From NCBI RefSeq assembly GCF_000938255.1, contig NZ_JYMR01000038.1, forward strand, positions 62,001-126,000: a stretch of DNA of 64,000 nt, read 5' to 3'. Below, in pieces: positions 33,575 through 42,207 of the stretch. The translations under genes were made by a program, and so were the position numbers. The number at the start of each line of letters is the position of its first letter. Position 1 is the first letter of the stretch. The stretch is from Bradyrhizobium sp. LTSP849 (lineage in GTDB: Bacteria > Pseudomonadota > Alphaproteobacteria > Rhizobiales > Xanthobacteraceae). Below the pieces are notes generated by a model, which did not search any database, was not told the origin of the DNA, and saw only the letters and a list, made by a program, of their open reading frames with translations.

Positions 33575-34569
33575 GTGGTCTCGGCAAATCCCTGAAGATC
33601 GCGCTCGGGCTCGCCGTCATTGCCGGCCTGATCATCGTGCCCATGAACTTCAACCGCTACGGCCTGTTCATCCTGAGCCAGTGGGCCGTGATGACGATTG
33701 CCGCGATGGGGTTGAACCTCACGCTCGGCTATGCCGGTCAGGTCTCGCTGGCGCAAGGCGCCTTCGTCGGCATCGGCGCTTATGCAGCGGCCATCATGAC
33801 CACGCATGGCTGGCCGCTGCCTGTCGCAATCCTGGTCGCGATTATCTTGAGCTTCGCGGTCGGCTGGGTGCTCGGCTATCCCGCGCTACGCGTGCAGCAC
33901 CATTACCTTGCCTTCGTCACGCTGGCCTTCTCGACGCTGGCCTTCCTGGTGTTCCGCAACGAGAGCTGGCTCACCGGCGGCATTTACGGCATCTCCAACA
34001 TTCCGCGGCCGCACTTTTTTGGGATTCCGACCAACAAGCCGCTGCCGTTCTACTATGTCTGCCTCGGATCGCTCGCGATCGTGTCAGTGGCGGTGTGGTG
34101 GCTGATCCGCTCACCCTGGGGCCGCGCCTTCATGGCGCTGCGCGAAAATCCGCTGCGCGCACAGTCGCTCGGCGTCGACACAAGGCGCTACACGCTGATG
34201 GCGTTCGCGATCGGCTCGGCCCTCGGCGGCGTCGCCGGCGCCCTCTATGCCCCGCTGACGCAATATATCGATCCCGTGCCGTTCAACCTGTCGCTCTCGC
34301 TCGACCTGCTGATGATGGTGATCGTCGGTGGTGCCGGCTTCTTCCTCGGTCCGTTCCTCGGGGCGATGATCGCAGTGCTGCTGCCGGAATGGCTGCGCTT
34401 CACGGAAGGGTATTATCTGATGCTCTACGCGGTCGCGGTGATGCTGCTCCTGATCTGGTCGCCGACAGGCATCCTGGGAATCCTCGACCGCTATCTCGCC
34501 GAGCGCCGCACCAAGGCCGCATCCGCACTGCGCGCCGTCGCAAAGTCCCGGCTGGAGACGGCGCAATGA
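33571..34569 (+). CDS. livM: Branched-chain-type ABC permease LivM (quinate operon)
   Basis: Permease of 332 residues. The NLTLGYAGQVSLAQGAFVGIGAYAA and MMVIVGGAGFFLGPFLGAMI stretches are LivM signatures. The C-terminus is basic, and the stop overlaps the livG start (ATGA). Confidence 0.9.
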   Translation: MSGLGKSLKIALGLAVIAGLIIVPMNFNRYGLFILSQWAVMTIAAMGLNLTLGYAGQVSLAQGAFVGIGAYAAAIMTTHGWPLPVAILVAIILSFAVGWVLGYPALRVQHHYLAFVTLAFSTLAFLVFRNESWLTGGIYGISNIPRPHFFGIPTNKPLPFYYVCLGSLAIVSVAVWWLIRSPWGRAFMALRENPLRAQSLGVDTRRYTLMAFAIGSALGGVAGALYAPLTQYIDPVPFNLSLSLDLLMMVIVGGAGFFLGPFLGAMIAVLLPEWLRFTEGYYLMLYAVAVMLLLIWSPTGILGILDRYLAERRTKAASALRAVAKSRLETAQ

Positions 34570-35309
34570 GCGCGGTCCTCGAGGTCACCGACATCAAGAA
34601 GAGCTTTGGCGGCATCACCGCGGTCGACGGCGTCTCCTTCGACGTCCGCGAGGGCGAGATCCTCGGCCTGATCGGGCCGAACGGTTGCGGCAAGTCGACC
34701 CTGTTCAACTGCATCCTCGGCCAGCTCACGCCGACCGGCGGCGAGGTCAAGCTCGACGGCAAGGTCGTGACGGGCCTGCGCCCGGCCGAGCTCAACAAGC
34801 TCGGGGTCAGCCGCACCTTCCAGCTCTTGCAGGTGTTTCCAAAGCTCTCGGTGCGCGAGAACCTGATCCTCGCTGGGCAAGAGCATCAGGGCAACATGGC
34901 CTCGCGCCTGGTCGGCCGCTCCGATGCCGGGCTGACGGAAACCGCCAACCAGATGATCGGCTTCTTCAAGCTCGATCACCTCGCCGCCGAGCCCGCGGGT
35001 GGCCTGTCCTATGGACAGCAGAAGCTGCTCGACGCCGCCATGGCCTTCATGGGTGGACCTCGCCTGGTGCTGCTCGACGAGCCTGCCGGCGGCGTCAATC
35101 CATCGATGCTGTCGGACCTGAAAGAGCGCCTGGTCGCGATCAACCGCGAGAAGAACGCCACCTTCGTCGTGATCGAGCACAACATGGAGTTCGTGATGTC
35201 GCTGTGCTCGCGCGTGATGGTGATGGCCGAAGGCAAGGTGCTGGCGATGGGGCGGCCGGACGAGGTCCGCAAGAACCCCGCCGTGATCGAAGCCTATCTT
35301 GGACATTAG
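34566..35309 (+). CDS. livG: Branched-chain-type ABC ATPase LivG (quinate operon)
   Basis: ATPase of 247 residues. Walker A is GPNGCGKST, the signature LSYGQQKLLDAAMA, and Walker B LVLLDEPAGGVNP. The start ATG at 34566 overlaps the livM stop. A longer same-frame reading from 33681 merely extends through livM in another frame and is not used. Confidence 0.9.
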   Translation: MSAVLEVTDIKKSFGGITAVDGVSFDVREGEILGLIGPNGCGKSTLFNCILGQLTPTGGEVKLDGKVVTGLRPAELNKLGVSRTFQLLQVFPKLSVRENLILAGQEHQGNMASRLVGRSDAGLTETANQMIGFFKLDHLAAEPAGGLSYGQQKLLDAAMAFMGGPRLVLLDEPAGGVNPSMLSDLKERLVAINREKNATFVVIEHNMEFVMSLCSRVMVMAEGKVLAMGRPDEVRKNPAVIEAYLGH

Positions 35310-35319
35310 GGAGCGAGCC

Positions 35320-36057
35320 ATGAGCGACGCGATCCTCTCGGTTCACAATCTCGTCGGCGGCTACGGCAAGATGACGATTCTGAACGGCACGACCTTCGCC
35401 GTGCCGCAGGCCACGATCACCACCATCATCGGCCCGAACGGCGCCGGCAAGTCCACCGTGTTCAAGGCGATCTTCGGCCTGTTGAAGCTGCGCGAGGGCA
35501 AGATCAGCTTTGCGGGCCGCGACGTCACGAACTTGAGCCAGCGCGCGCTGCTCAATGCCGGCATCTGCTACGTGCCGCAGGGCCGCAACATCTTTCCCGA
35601 GCTGTCGGTCCGTCACAATATCGAGCTTGGCGGCGTCGCCGCCGGAAAGGACATCGACCTACCGACGCGGATCGAGGCCGCGCTCGATTTGTTTCCAGTG
35701 CTGCGGCGCAAATCGGCGCAGCAGGCATCGACACTCTCGGGCGGCGAGCAGAAGCAACTCGAGATCGCCCGCTCGCTGCTGCTCGAGCCGAAACTGGTGC
35801 TGATCGACGAGCCATCGATCGGCCTGTCGCCACTGATGGTGCAACAGACATTCGACATTCTCAAATCCCTGCGTGACCGCGGCGTCACCATTCTGATGAT
35901 CGAGCAGAACGCGCGCTCGGCGCTTGAGATCTCCGATTTCGGCATCGTGCTCGAGCTCGGTCAGACCCGCATGTTCGACAAAGCTGAGCGTATTCTGAAT
36001 GATCCGCGCATCGGGCAATTGTTCCTCGGTGGCGCCATGGAGGAGAGTGCGGCATGA
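35320..36057 (+). CDS. livF: Branched-chain-type ABC ATPase LivF (quinate operon)
   Basis: ATPase of 245 residues. Walker A is GPNGAGKST, the signature LSGGEQKQLEIARSL, and Walker B LVLIDEPSIGLSP. AGGGAGCGAG lies before the ATG at 35320. The stop overlaps the quiC start, so importer and catabolic enzyme are translated together. Confidence 0.9.
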   Translation: MSDAILSVHNLVGGYGKMTILNGTTFAVPQATITTIIGPNGAGKSTVFKAIFGLLKLREGKISFAGRDVTNLSQRALLNAGICYVPQGRNIFPELSVRHNIELGGVAAGKDIDLPTRIEAALDLFPVLRRKSAQQASTLSGGEQKQLEIARSLLLEPKLVLIDEPSIGLSPLMVQQTFDILKSLRDRGVTILMIEQNARSALEISDFGIVLELGQTRMFDKAERILNDPRIGQLFLGGAMEESAA

Positions 36058-37925
36058 ACAAGCACTCGATCGCGACCGTTTCCCTTTCGGGGGCTCTCGA
36101 CGAAAAGTTGCGCGCCATCGCATCCGCCGGATTCGCGGCAGTCGAGATCTTCGAGAACGATCTGCTGTCGTTCGGCGCAGGCCCGCGCGACATCGCAAAG
36201 CTCTGCCGCGATCTCAATCTCGAGATTTGCGCGTTCCAGCCGTTCCGCGATTTCGAGGGCATGCCCGAGCCGCAGCGTTCGCGCAACTTCGCCCGCGCCG
36301 AGCGGAAGTTCGATTTGATGCAGGAGCTCGGCACCGACCTGCTGCTGATCTGCTCCAATGTCTCACCTCACTCGCTCGGCGGCATCGACCGCGCTGCAGA
36401 CGACTTTCGCGAGCTCGGCGACCGCGCGGCCAAACGTAACTTGCGCGTCGGTTATGAGGCGCTGGCCTGGGGACGGCATGTCAACGACTACCGCGACGCC
36501 TGGGAGATCGTGCGGCGCGCCGATCATTCGGCGATCGGCGTCATCCTCGACAGTTTTCACGCGCTCGCCCCGGGGTTCCCGGTCCGCGCGATGGCCTCGA
36601 TACCCGGCAACAAGATCTTTCTGGTGCAGCTTGCCGATGCGCCAAAGCTCGAGCTCGACATCCTGTCGTGGAGCCGGCACTTCCGCTCCTTCCCTGGCCA
36701 GGGCGATCTGCCGGTCGGCGAATTCATGCAGGCGATTGCGGCGACCGGCTATGCCGGACCGCTATCGTTGGAGATTTTCAACGACCAGTTCCGCGCCGGC
36801 TCGTCCGCGCAGACCGCGGTCGACGGCCTGCGCTCGCTGATCCTGTTGCAGGACCAACTCGCGCCAGATTGGCCAAAACTCGTCGGCGAGCCGCTGGCGC
36901 CGAAGGCCAAGAGCGGCGGCACCGGCTTCATCGAGTTCGCCGTCAACGAGACCAAGGCGAGCGAGCTCGCGCACCTGTTCGCGCAACTCGGATTCCGCAG
37001 AAGCGGCAAGCACCGCAGCAAGGCGGTGGAGCGCTGGTCGCAGGGCAGGATTGAGCTCGTGATCAATTGCGAGACCGACGGCTTCGCGCATTCGCATTAC
37101 GTCACGCACGGCCCAGGCGTCTGCGCGATCGCGCTCGATGTCGACAATGCCGGCCTCGCCATGCAGCGGGCCGAGGCCCTGAAGACGCGCACCTTCTATC
37201 AGTCGGTCGGGCCGGGCGAGCTGGAAATCCCGGCGATCCACGGCGTCGGCGGTAGCTTGCTGTATTTCCTCGACCAGGCCGGCAAGAACTGGGACACGGA
37301 TTTCGAGCCCCTCGCGAGCGACGCTGGCGCGGACGCGCTGCTCGCCGTCGATCATATCGCGCAGTCGATGCCCTATGACGAGATGCTGTCCTGGCTGTTG
37401 TTCTACACCGGCATCCTCGACCTGACGCGCCTGCCGCAGATGGAGATCGCCGACCCCAGGGGTCTGGTGCAGAGCCAGGCCGTGATCAACGGCGACCAGA
37501 GCCTGCGTTTCGTGCTCAACGGCTCCTCCGCCAACCGCACGCTGCCGGCGCGCTTCATTTCGGAGTTTTTCGGCTCAGGCGTGCAGCACATCGCGTTCTC
37601 GTGCGAAGATATTTTCGCGACGGTCGCGGCGATGCGCGCGCGTGGTGCGGACTTTCTGGATATCCCCGACAATTACTATGACGACATCGAAGCCAAGTAC
37701 GACCTGGCTCCCGAACTGATGGCGCAACTGCGCGCCAACCACATCCTCTACGACCGCGAGGGCGACGGCGAGTTCTTCCAGGTCTACACCCATATTTTCG
37801 ATGAGCGGTTCTTCTTCGAGATCGTCGAGCGGAGGAGCTATCAGGGATTCGGCGCGGCCAATGCCGGCATCAGGCTCGCGGCGCAATCGCGTGAGGTAAG
37901 GCCGGTGAGCATGCCGCGGGTGTAG
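36054..37925 (+). CDS. quiC: 3-Dehydroshikimate dehydratase fused to an HPPD-like domain (QuiC1 type)
   Basis: Bifunctional-looking protein of 623 residues. The N-terminal TIM barrel (1 to about 280) has predicted metal ligands Glu135 (GYEALAWG), Asp166 (ILDSFH), Gln192 (VQLADAP) and Glu240 (LSLEIFND), the set seen in QuiC1 of Pseudomonas. The C-terminal half (about 290-620) is a vicinal-oxygen-chelate, 4-hydroxyphenylpyruvate-dioxygenase-like domain. It converts 3-dehydroshikimate to protocatechuate. The role of the fused domain is unclear. It closes the operon that imports and oxidises quinate/shikimate. Confidence 0.9.
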   Translation: MNKHSIATVSLSGALDEKLRAIASAGFAAVEIFENDLLSFGAGPRDIAKLCRDLNLEICAFQPFRDFEGMPEPQRSRNFARAERKFDLMQELGTDLLLICSNVSPHSLGGIDRAADDFRELGDRAAKRNLRVGYEALAWGRHVNDYRDAWEIVRRADHSAIGVILDSFHALAPGFPVRAMASIPGNKIFLVQLADAPKLELDILSWSRHFRSFPGQGDLPVGEFMQAIAATGYAGPLSLEIFNDQFRAGSSAQTAVDGLRSLILLQDQLAPDWPKLVGEPLAPKAKSGGTGFIEFAVNETKASELAHLFAQLGFRRSGKHRSKAVERWSQGRIELVINCETDGFAHSHYVTHGPGVCAIALDVDNAGLAMQRAEALKTRTFYQSVGPGELEIPAIHGVGGSLLYFLDQAGKNWDTDFEPLASDAGADALLAVDHIAQSMPYDEMLSWLLFYTGILDLTRLPQMEIADPRGLVQSQAVINGDQSLRFVLNGSSANRTLPARFISEFFGSGVQHIAFSCEDIFATVAAMRARGADFLDIPDNYYDDIEAKYDLAPELMAQLRANHILYDREGDGEFFQVYTHIFDERFFFEIVERRSYQGFGAANAGIRLAAQSREVRPVSMPRV

Positions 37926-37930
37926 GCTCT

Positions 37931-38083
37931 ATCCCTCTCCCCCTGTGGGAGAGGGTGGCTCGCCGCGAAGCGGCGAGACGGGTGAGGGGTCTCTCTCCGC
38001 GTACACACCTCTCGCAGAGAGTTCGCGGAGCCAACCCCTCATCCGGCGCTTCGCGCCACCTTCTCCCGCAAGGAGAGAAGGGG
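37931..38083. repeat. Diverged family F repeat with three stems
   Basis: CCCTCTCCCCCTGTGGGAGAGGG, then CGCCGCgaaGCGGCG, then a stem CTTCTCCCgcaaGGAGAGAAG near 38070. It lies between quiC (plus) and a convergent binding-protein gene and may end both transcripts. Confidence 0.65.
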
Positions 38084-38106
38084 CAGCATGCATCGTGGCA
38101 ATCAGC

Positions 38107-39279
38107 TCACTTCATCGTGCACTTGTCGTGAAAGCGATCCTGGTCGTTCTCAACGATCGTCGCGACCGTCTTCAACGCGAGCTGGCCTTCGTCGTCCTTG
38201 ACCACGTCCTGGAGGTAGAAGCTCTGCACCGGGATGTGGTTGTTGCCGAACTTGAAGGGGCCGCGCAGCGACTTGATGTTGGCCTTTTCCATTTCGGCCT
38301 TCATCGCGTCCTTCTTGCTGGTGTCGCCCTTCACCGCGACCACCGCGCTGTTGATGAGCTGGGCCGCGTCATAGGCTTGCGCGCCGTAATAGGTCGGGCG
38401 GAGCCCGGTGTACTTCTTGCGATAGTCGGCGACGAAGCGCTTGTTCTGCTCGTTGGGGAGGTCGTTGACCCATTCCTGCGCGCCGGGGACGCCGAGCGCG
38501 TTCTCCTTCTGGAGCGGCAGCGACAGCTCGTCGACGGTGAACGCCGTATAAAGCGGCATCGTGCTCTTCAGGCCGGCCTGCGCATATTGATTGAGGAACT
38601 GCACGCCGGCGGCACCGGGATAGAACACGAAGATCGACTCCGCGCCGGATGCGCGCGCCTTGGAGAGTTCGGCGGAGAAGTCGAGCTGGCTCGGCCACAC
38701 CGTGTATTCCTCGCCCTTGATCTCGCCCTTGAACGTGCTCTTGACGCCCGCGAGCATGTCCTTGCCGGCGGCGTAGTTCGGGCCGATCAGGAAGACGCTC
38801 TTGACGCCCTTCTGGTTCATGTAGAGGCCCATCGCGGCCGGCGTCTGGTCGTTCTGCCAGGAGGTCGAGAACACGTAGGGCGAACAGAGATCGCCGGCGA
38901 TCTGCGACGGGCCGGCATTGGCCGAGATCAGGAAGGTCTGCGAGTCAACCGCGGTCTTCAGCGAGGCCAAAAGCACGTTGGACCATATATAGCCGACGAT
39001 GAAGTCGACCTTGTCTGACTGCACCAGCTTCTCGGTCTTCTGCTTGCCGACGTCCGGCTTCTGTCCGTCGTCCTCGTAGATCACCTCGACCGGCTTGCCG
39101 TCCATCTTGCGGCCCATGTGGTCGAGCGCGAGCTCGAACGAGTTGCGCATGTCGTTGCCGATCACGGCGGTCGGGCCGCTGAAGGTCGAGACGAAACCGA
39201 TCTTGATGGTGTCGCCGGCGAACGCCGGGCTTGCCAGCGCAAGTGCAGCCGCGCCCGCCAGCCAGAATGCTGTCCTCAT
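38107..39279 (-). CDS. Orphan ABC substrate-binding protein (aromatic-acid type)
   Basis: Leu/Ile/Val-type binding protein of 390 residues with a signal peptide (MRTAFWLAGAAALALASPAFA). The mature sequence begins GDTIKIGFVSTFSGPTAVIGND. It resembles R. palustris binding proteins for benzoate derivatives, though the ligand cannot be fixed. The ATG at 39279 has AGGAGGGGAG 6 nt upstream. No permease or ATPase adjoins it, so it may serve the livHMGF operon at 23.6-26.9 kb, which lacks its own. It is divergent from the NDH-2 gene. Confidence 0.86.
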   Translation of the reverse strand: MRTAFWLAGAAALALASPAFAGDTIKIGFVSTFSGPTAVIGNDMRNSFELALDHMGRKMDGKPVEVIYEDDGQKPDVGKQKTEKLVQSDKVDFIVGYIWSNVLLASLKTAVDSQTFLISANAGPSQIAGDLCSPYVFSTSWQNDQTPAAMGLYMNQKGVKSVFLIGPNYAAGKDMLAGVKSTFKGEIKGEEYTVWPSQLDFSAELSKARASGAESIFVFYPGAAGVQFLNQYAQAGLKSTMPLYTAFTVDELSLPLQKENALGVPGAQEWVNDLPNEQNKRFVADYRKKYTGLRPTYYGAQAYDAAQLINSAVVAVKGDTSKKDAMKAEMEKANIKSLRGPFKFGNNHIPVQSFYLQDVVKDDEGQLALKTVATIVENDQDRFHDKCTMK

Positions 39280-39305
39280 AACCACTCCCCTCCTCATTTA
39301 TTGAC

Positions 39306-39334
39306 CCCGGGAACGAGGTGATCGCTGTCCCGGG
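39306..39334. other. Hairpin in the leader of the orphan binding-protein gene
   Basis: CCCGGGA and TCCCGGG arms with a 15-base spacer, 27-55 bases upstream of the start codon. A palindrome CTCTATAGAG follows at 39350-39359. The pair could be leader structure plus promoter or operator. Nothing further was recognised in the 312-base gap to the NDH-2 gene. Confidence 0.4.
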
Positions 39335-39591
39335 TCTATCTCTGTCTATCTCTATAGAGCGCAAAATCTGTCGAGCCGCCAATGGCTCAGCGCCCGCCCC
39401 TGCACCATATTTCGCCCCAATCGGGGATAGCAAGAAATATAATTCTACTCACTTCGACGAAGCCTGCGGCGCTTTTTCGCGGGGCGTACGATACGCCTCG
39501 CCTATTTCACGATTGATGACGGCTATTGGACTGCGGCGCCTTAATCGGCACTTAAATGATAGAGCGAAGCAGCGAGATTTGAGGATGCACC

Positions 39592-40857
39592 ATGGCCGCA
39601 ACTCCCCATCGCGTCGTTATCGTCGGGGCCGGCTTCGGCGGGCTGGAGACGACCCACTGGCTCGCCGGCAGCCCGGTCGCGATCACGCTGATCGACCGCC
39701 GCAACCACCATCTGTTCCAGCCGCTGCTCTACCAGGTGGCGACCGCTTCGCTTGCAACCAGCGAGATCGCCTGGCCGGTCCGCCATCTCATGCGCGACCG
39801 GCGCGAGGTGACGACACTGTTTGCGACGGTGAGCGGCGTCGATGCCGACAGGCGCGCGGTGCTGCTCGATGACGGCAGCGAGGTGCCGTACGACACGCTG
39901 GTGCTCGCGACCGGCGCACGGCACGCCTATTTCGGCCATGACGAATGGGAGCAGTTCGCGCCCGGCCTGAAGACGCTGGAGGATGCGACCACCCTGCGCC
40001 GCCACATCCTGGTGGCGTTCGAGCGCGCCGAGCGCGAGACCGATGCGGCCAAGCGCGCGGCGCGGATGACCTTCGTCATCGTCGGCGCCGGGCCGACTGG
40101 TGTTGAGCTTGCCGGCACCATCGCCGAGATGGCGCATGACACCCTGCCGGACGATTTCCGCAACATCGACACGACCAAGGCGCGCGTGGTGCTGATCGAG
40201 GCGGGACCGCGCGTGCTCGCGGGCTTTGCCGACGATCTCTCTGCCTATGCGCAAGCCTCTCTCGAGAAGATCGGCGTCGAGGTCGTGCTCGGCCAGGCCG
40301 TCACCGAGATCGACCGCGACGGCGTTGTCTATGGTGGACAGCGGCTGAACGCGAAGACCATGATCTGGGCCGCCGGCGTGCGCGCCTCGCCCGCCGCCGA
40401 GTGGCTGGGCGCGCCGGCGGATCGCGCCGGACGCGTGCAGGTCGAGGCCGATCTCACCATCCCCGGCCATCCCGAGATCTTTGCGGTCGGTGACACCGTC
40501 CTGATCAATGCCTGGGATGGCAAGCCGGTGCCCGGCATCGCGCCCGCTGCCAAGCAGCAGGGCCGGCATGTCGCCGAGACCATCAAGGCCCGCCTGCGGG
40601 GAGAGCCGACAGGCCCGTTCCGCTACAAACACTCCGGCAGCCTCGCGCAGATCGGCAAGCGCCTCGCAGTGATCGACTTCGGTCGCATCAAGCTGCGCGG
40701 CACGATCGCGTGGTGGATCTGGGGCATCGCCCACATCTACTTCCTGATCGGTCTGCGCCACCGTCTCAGCGTCGCCCTGAGCTGGCTCTGGATCTACGGC
40801 CGCAACCAGCGCGCCGCGCGGCTGATCACGCAGGGAAGCAGCAAGGTGGTGGGGTGA
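39592..40857 (+). CDS. ndh: Type II NADH dehydrogenase (NDH-2)
   Basis: Single-subunit flavoprotein of 421 residues that passes electrons from NADH to quinone without pumping protons. The FAD-binding motif is VIVGAGFGGLET near the N-terminus, the NAD-binding motif FVIVGAGPTGVELAG, and the FAD-contact segment IFAVGDTVLIN. The C-terminus has a hydrophobic/amphipathic helix (TIAWWIWGIAHIYFLIGLRHR) for membrane attachment. GAGG is weak upstream. The surrounding genes concern aromatic acid use, but a direct role is not evident. Confidence 0.88.
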   Translation: MAATPHRVVIVGAGFGGLETTHWLAGSPVAITLIDRRNHHLFQPLLYQVATASLATSEIAWPVRHLMRDRREVTTLFATVSGVDADRRAVLLDDGSEVPYDTLVLATGARHAYFGHDEWEQFAPGLKTLEDATTLRRHILVAFERAERETDAAKRAARMTFVIVGAGPTGVELAGTIAEMAHDTLPDDFRNIDTTKARVVLIEAGPRVLAGFADDLSAYAQASLEKIGVEVVLGQAVTEIDRDGVVYGGQRLNAKTMIWAAGVRASPAAEWLGAPADRAGRVQVEADLTIPGHPEIFAVGDTVLINAWDGKPVPGIAPAAKQQGRHVAETIKARLRGEPTGPFRYKHSGSLAQIGKRLAVIDFGRIKLRGTIAWWIWGIAHIYFLIGLRHRLSVALSWLWIYGRNQRAARLITQGSSKVVG

Positions 40858-40864
40858 GTCTCCT

Positions 40865-40980
40865 CTCGTTTCCCGGACGCGGCGCGGCATGAAATGACGC
40901 GACGCAGAGCCGGGACCCAGAATTGCGGGCCCCGGCTCTGCAGCGCAGCGCTACGCGCCGCACTGCGTCCGGGGCACGAG
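40865..40980. repeat. Intergenic repeat, family A, copy 2
   Basis: Same style as 740-842: begins CTCGTTTCCCGGACGC and ends CGTCCGGGGCACGAG, with internal stems (CAGAGCCGGG.../CCCGGCTCTG). It separates the convergent NDH-2 and binding-protein genes. Confidence 0.72.
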
Positions 40981-40986
40981 ACTGCG

Positions 40987-42198
40987 CTATTTCACCAACG
41001 CACACCCACCCTCCGCCAACGGCCGAAACGCTTGATCAGCCGGAATCGTCGAAACCAGCTTGTAATAGTCGTACGGATATTTCGACTCCTCCGGCTTCTT
41101 CACCTCGAACAGATACATCGGATGCACGACGCGGCCGTCCTGGCGGATTGCGGTGTCGCCGAACAATTTGTCCTTGCCTTTGAACTTCTTCATCTCGGGC
41201 ACGACGTCCTTCGCGTTGTCGCTGCCGGTCGTGGCCACCGCGTTGAGAAAGGCGAGCGTCGAAGCATAGACGCCGGCCTGGTTGCCGCTCGGCATCTTGC
41301 CGTTCATGCCTGGCCGCGCGGCAAATCGCTTGGCAAACGCACGGGTGTCATCGTTCATGTCCCAGTAGAAGGCCTCCATGAGCTGGAGACCTTGCGCGAC
41401 CTTGATACCCATGCCGTCGACGTCATTGATGAAGAGCAGGAAGGCGACGAGCTTTTGCCCGCCCTGCTGGATGCCGAACTCGGCCGCCTGCTTCACCGCG
41501 TTGATGGTGTCGCCGCCCGCATTCGCGAGGCCGATCACCTGCGCTTTCGAGCCCTGCGCCTGCAACAGGAACGAGGCGAAATCGGAGGTGCCGAGCGGAT
41601 GTTTGCTGGAGCCGAGCACCTTGCCGCCATGCCCCTCGATGTACTTCTGCGCCTCCGCCTCGATGCCCTTGCCCAGCGCATAATCGACCGTGAGGAAATA
41701 CCAGTCCTTGCCGCCGCGCGACATCATCGCCGCGGCGGTCGTGTTGCCGGTCGCCCAGGCGTCGTTGACCCATTGAATGGTATTGGGCGAGCAGGCCTTG
41801 CCGGTGAGATCGGAGCTGGCCGTCGACGATGCCAGGAACGTCATGCGGCTATCGCGCAGAAGCGTGTTGATGGAGAGGCCTACCGCCGAATTCGGGACGT
41901 CGACGATGGCGTCGACGCCCTCGACATCGAGCCATTTGCGCGCGATGGCATTGCCGACATCGGCCTTGTTCTGATGGTCGGCATAGACGATTTCGACCTT
42001 GATACCCTTGCCGCCACCGTTGAAGTCTTCCGCCGCCATGCGCGCGGCTTCGACCGAGCCCATTCCATTGGTGTCCTGGAAGATGCCGGAGATGTCGTTG
42101 AGCACGCCGACCCGCACGACATTGTCCGAGATTTCGGCGCTCGCCGCACCGCTCACGAGGCTTGCGGCCAATGCGAGCGTCCACTTCAGATGTTTCAT
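40987..42198 (-). CDS. ABC substrate-binding protein in operon with CYP199A
   Basis: Leu/Ile/Val-type binding protein of 403 residues with a signal peptide (MKHLKWTLALAASLVSGAASA). The mature part begins EISDNVVRVGVLNDISG. It lies nine bases downstream of the P450 gene on the same strand, so it is almost certainly cotranscribed. It probably binds an aromatic acid such as a methoxybenzoate or hydroxycinnamate; R. palustris CouP is the kind of homologue to test. No permease or ATPase genes adjoin it. Confidence 0.87.
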   Translation of the reverse strand: MKHLKWTLALAASLVSGAASAEISDNVVRVGVLNDISGIFQDTNGMGSVEAARMAAEDFNGGGKGIKVEIVYADHQNKADVGNAIARKWLDVEGVDAIVDVPNSAVGLSINTLLRDSRMTFLASSTASSDLTGKACSPNTIQWVNDAWATGNTTAAAMMSRGGKDWYFLTVDYALGKGIEAEAQKYIEGHGGKVLGSSKHPLGTSDFASFLLQAQGSKAQVIGLANAGGDTINAVKQAAEFGIQQGGQKLVAFLLFINDVDGMGIKVAQGLQLMEAFYWDMNDDTRAFAKRFAARPGMNGKMPSGNQAGVYASTLAFLNAVATTGSDNAKDVVPEMKKFKGKDKLFGDTAIRQDGRVVHPMYLFEVKKPEESKYPYDYYKLVSTIPADQAFRPLAEGGCALVK

Positions 42199-42207
42199 GA
42201 TATCCCC

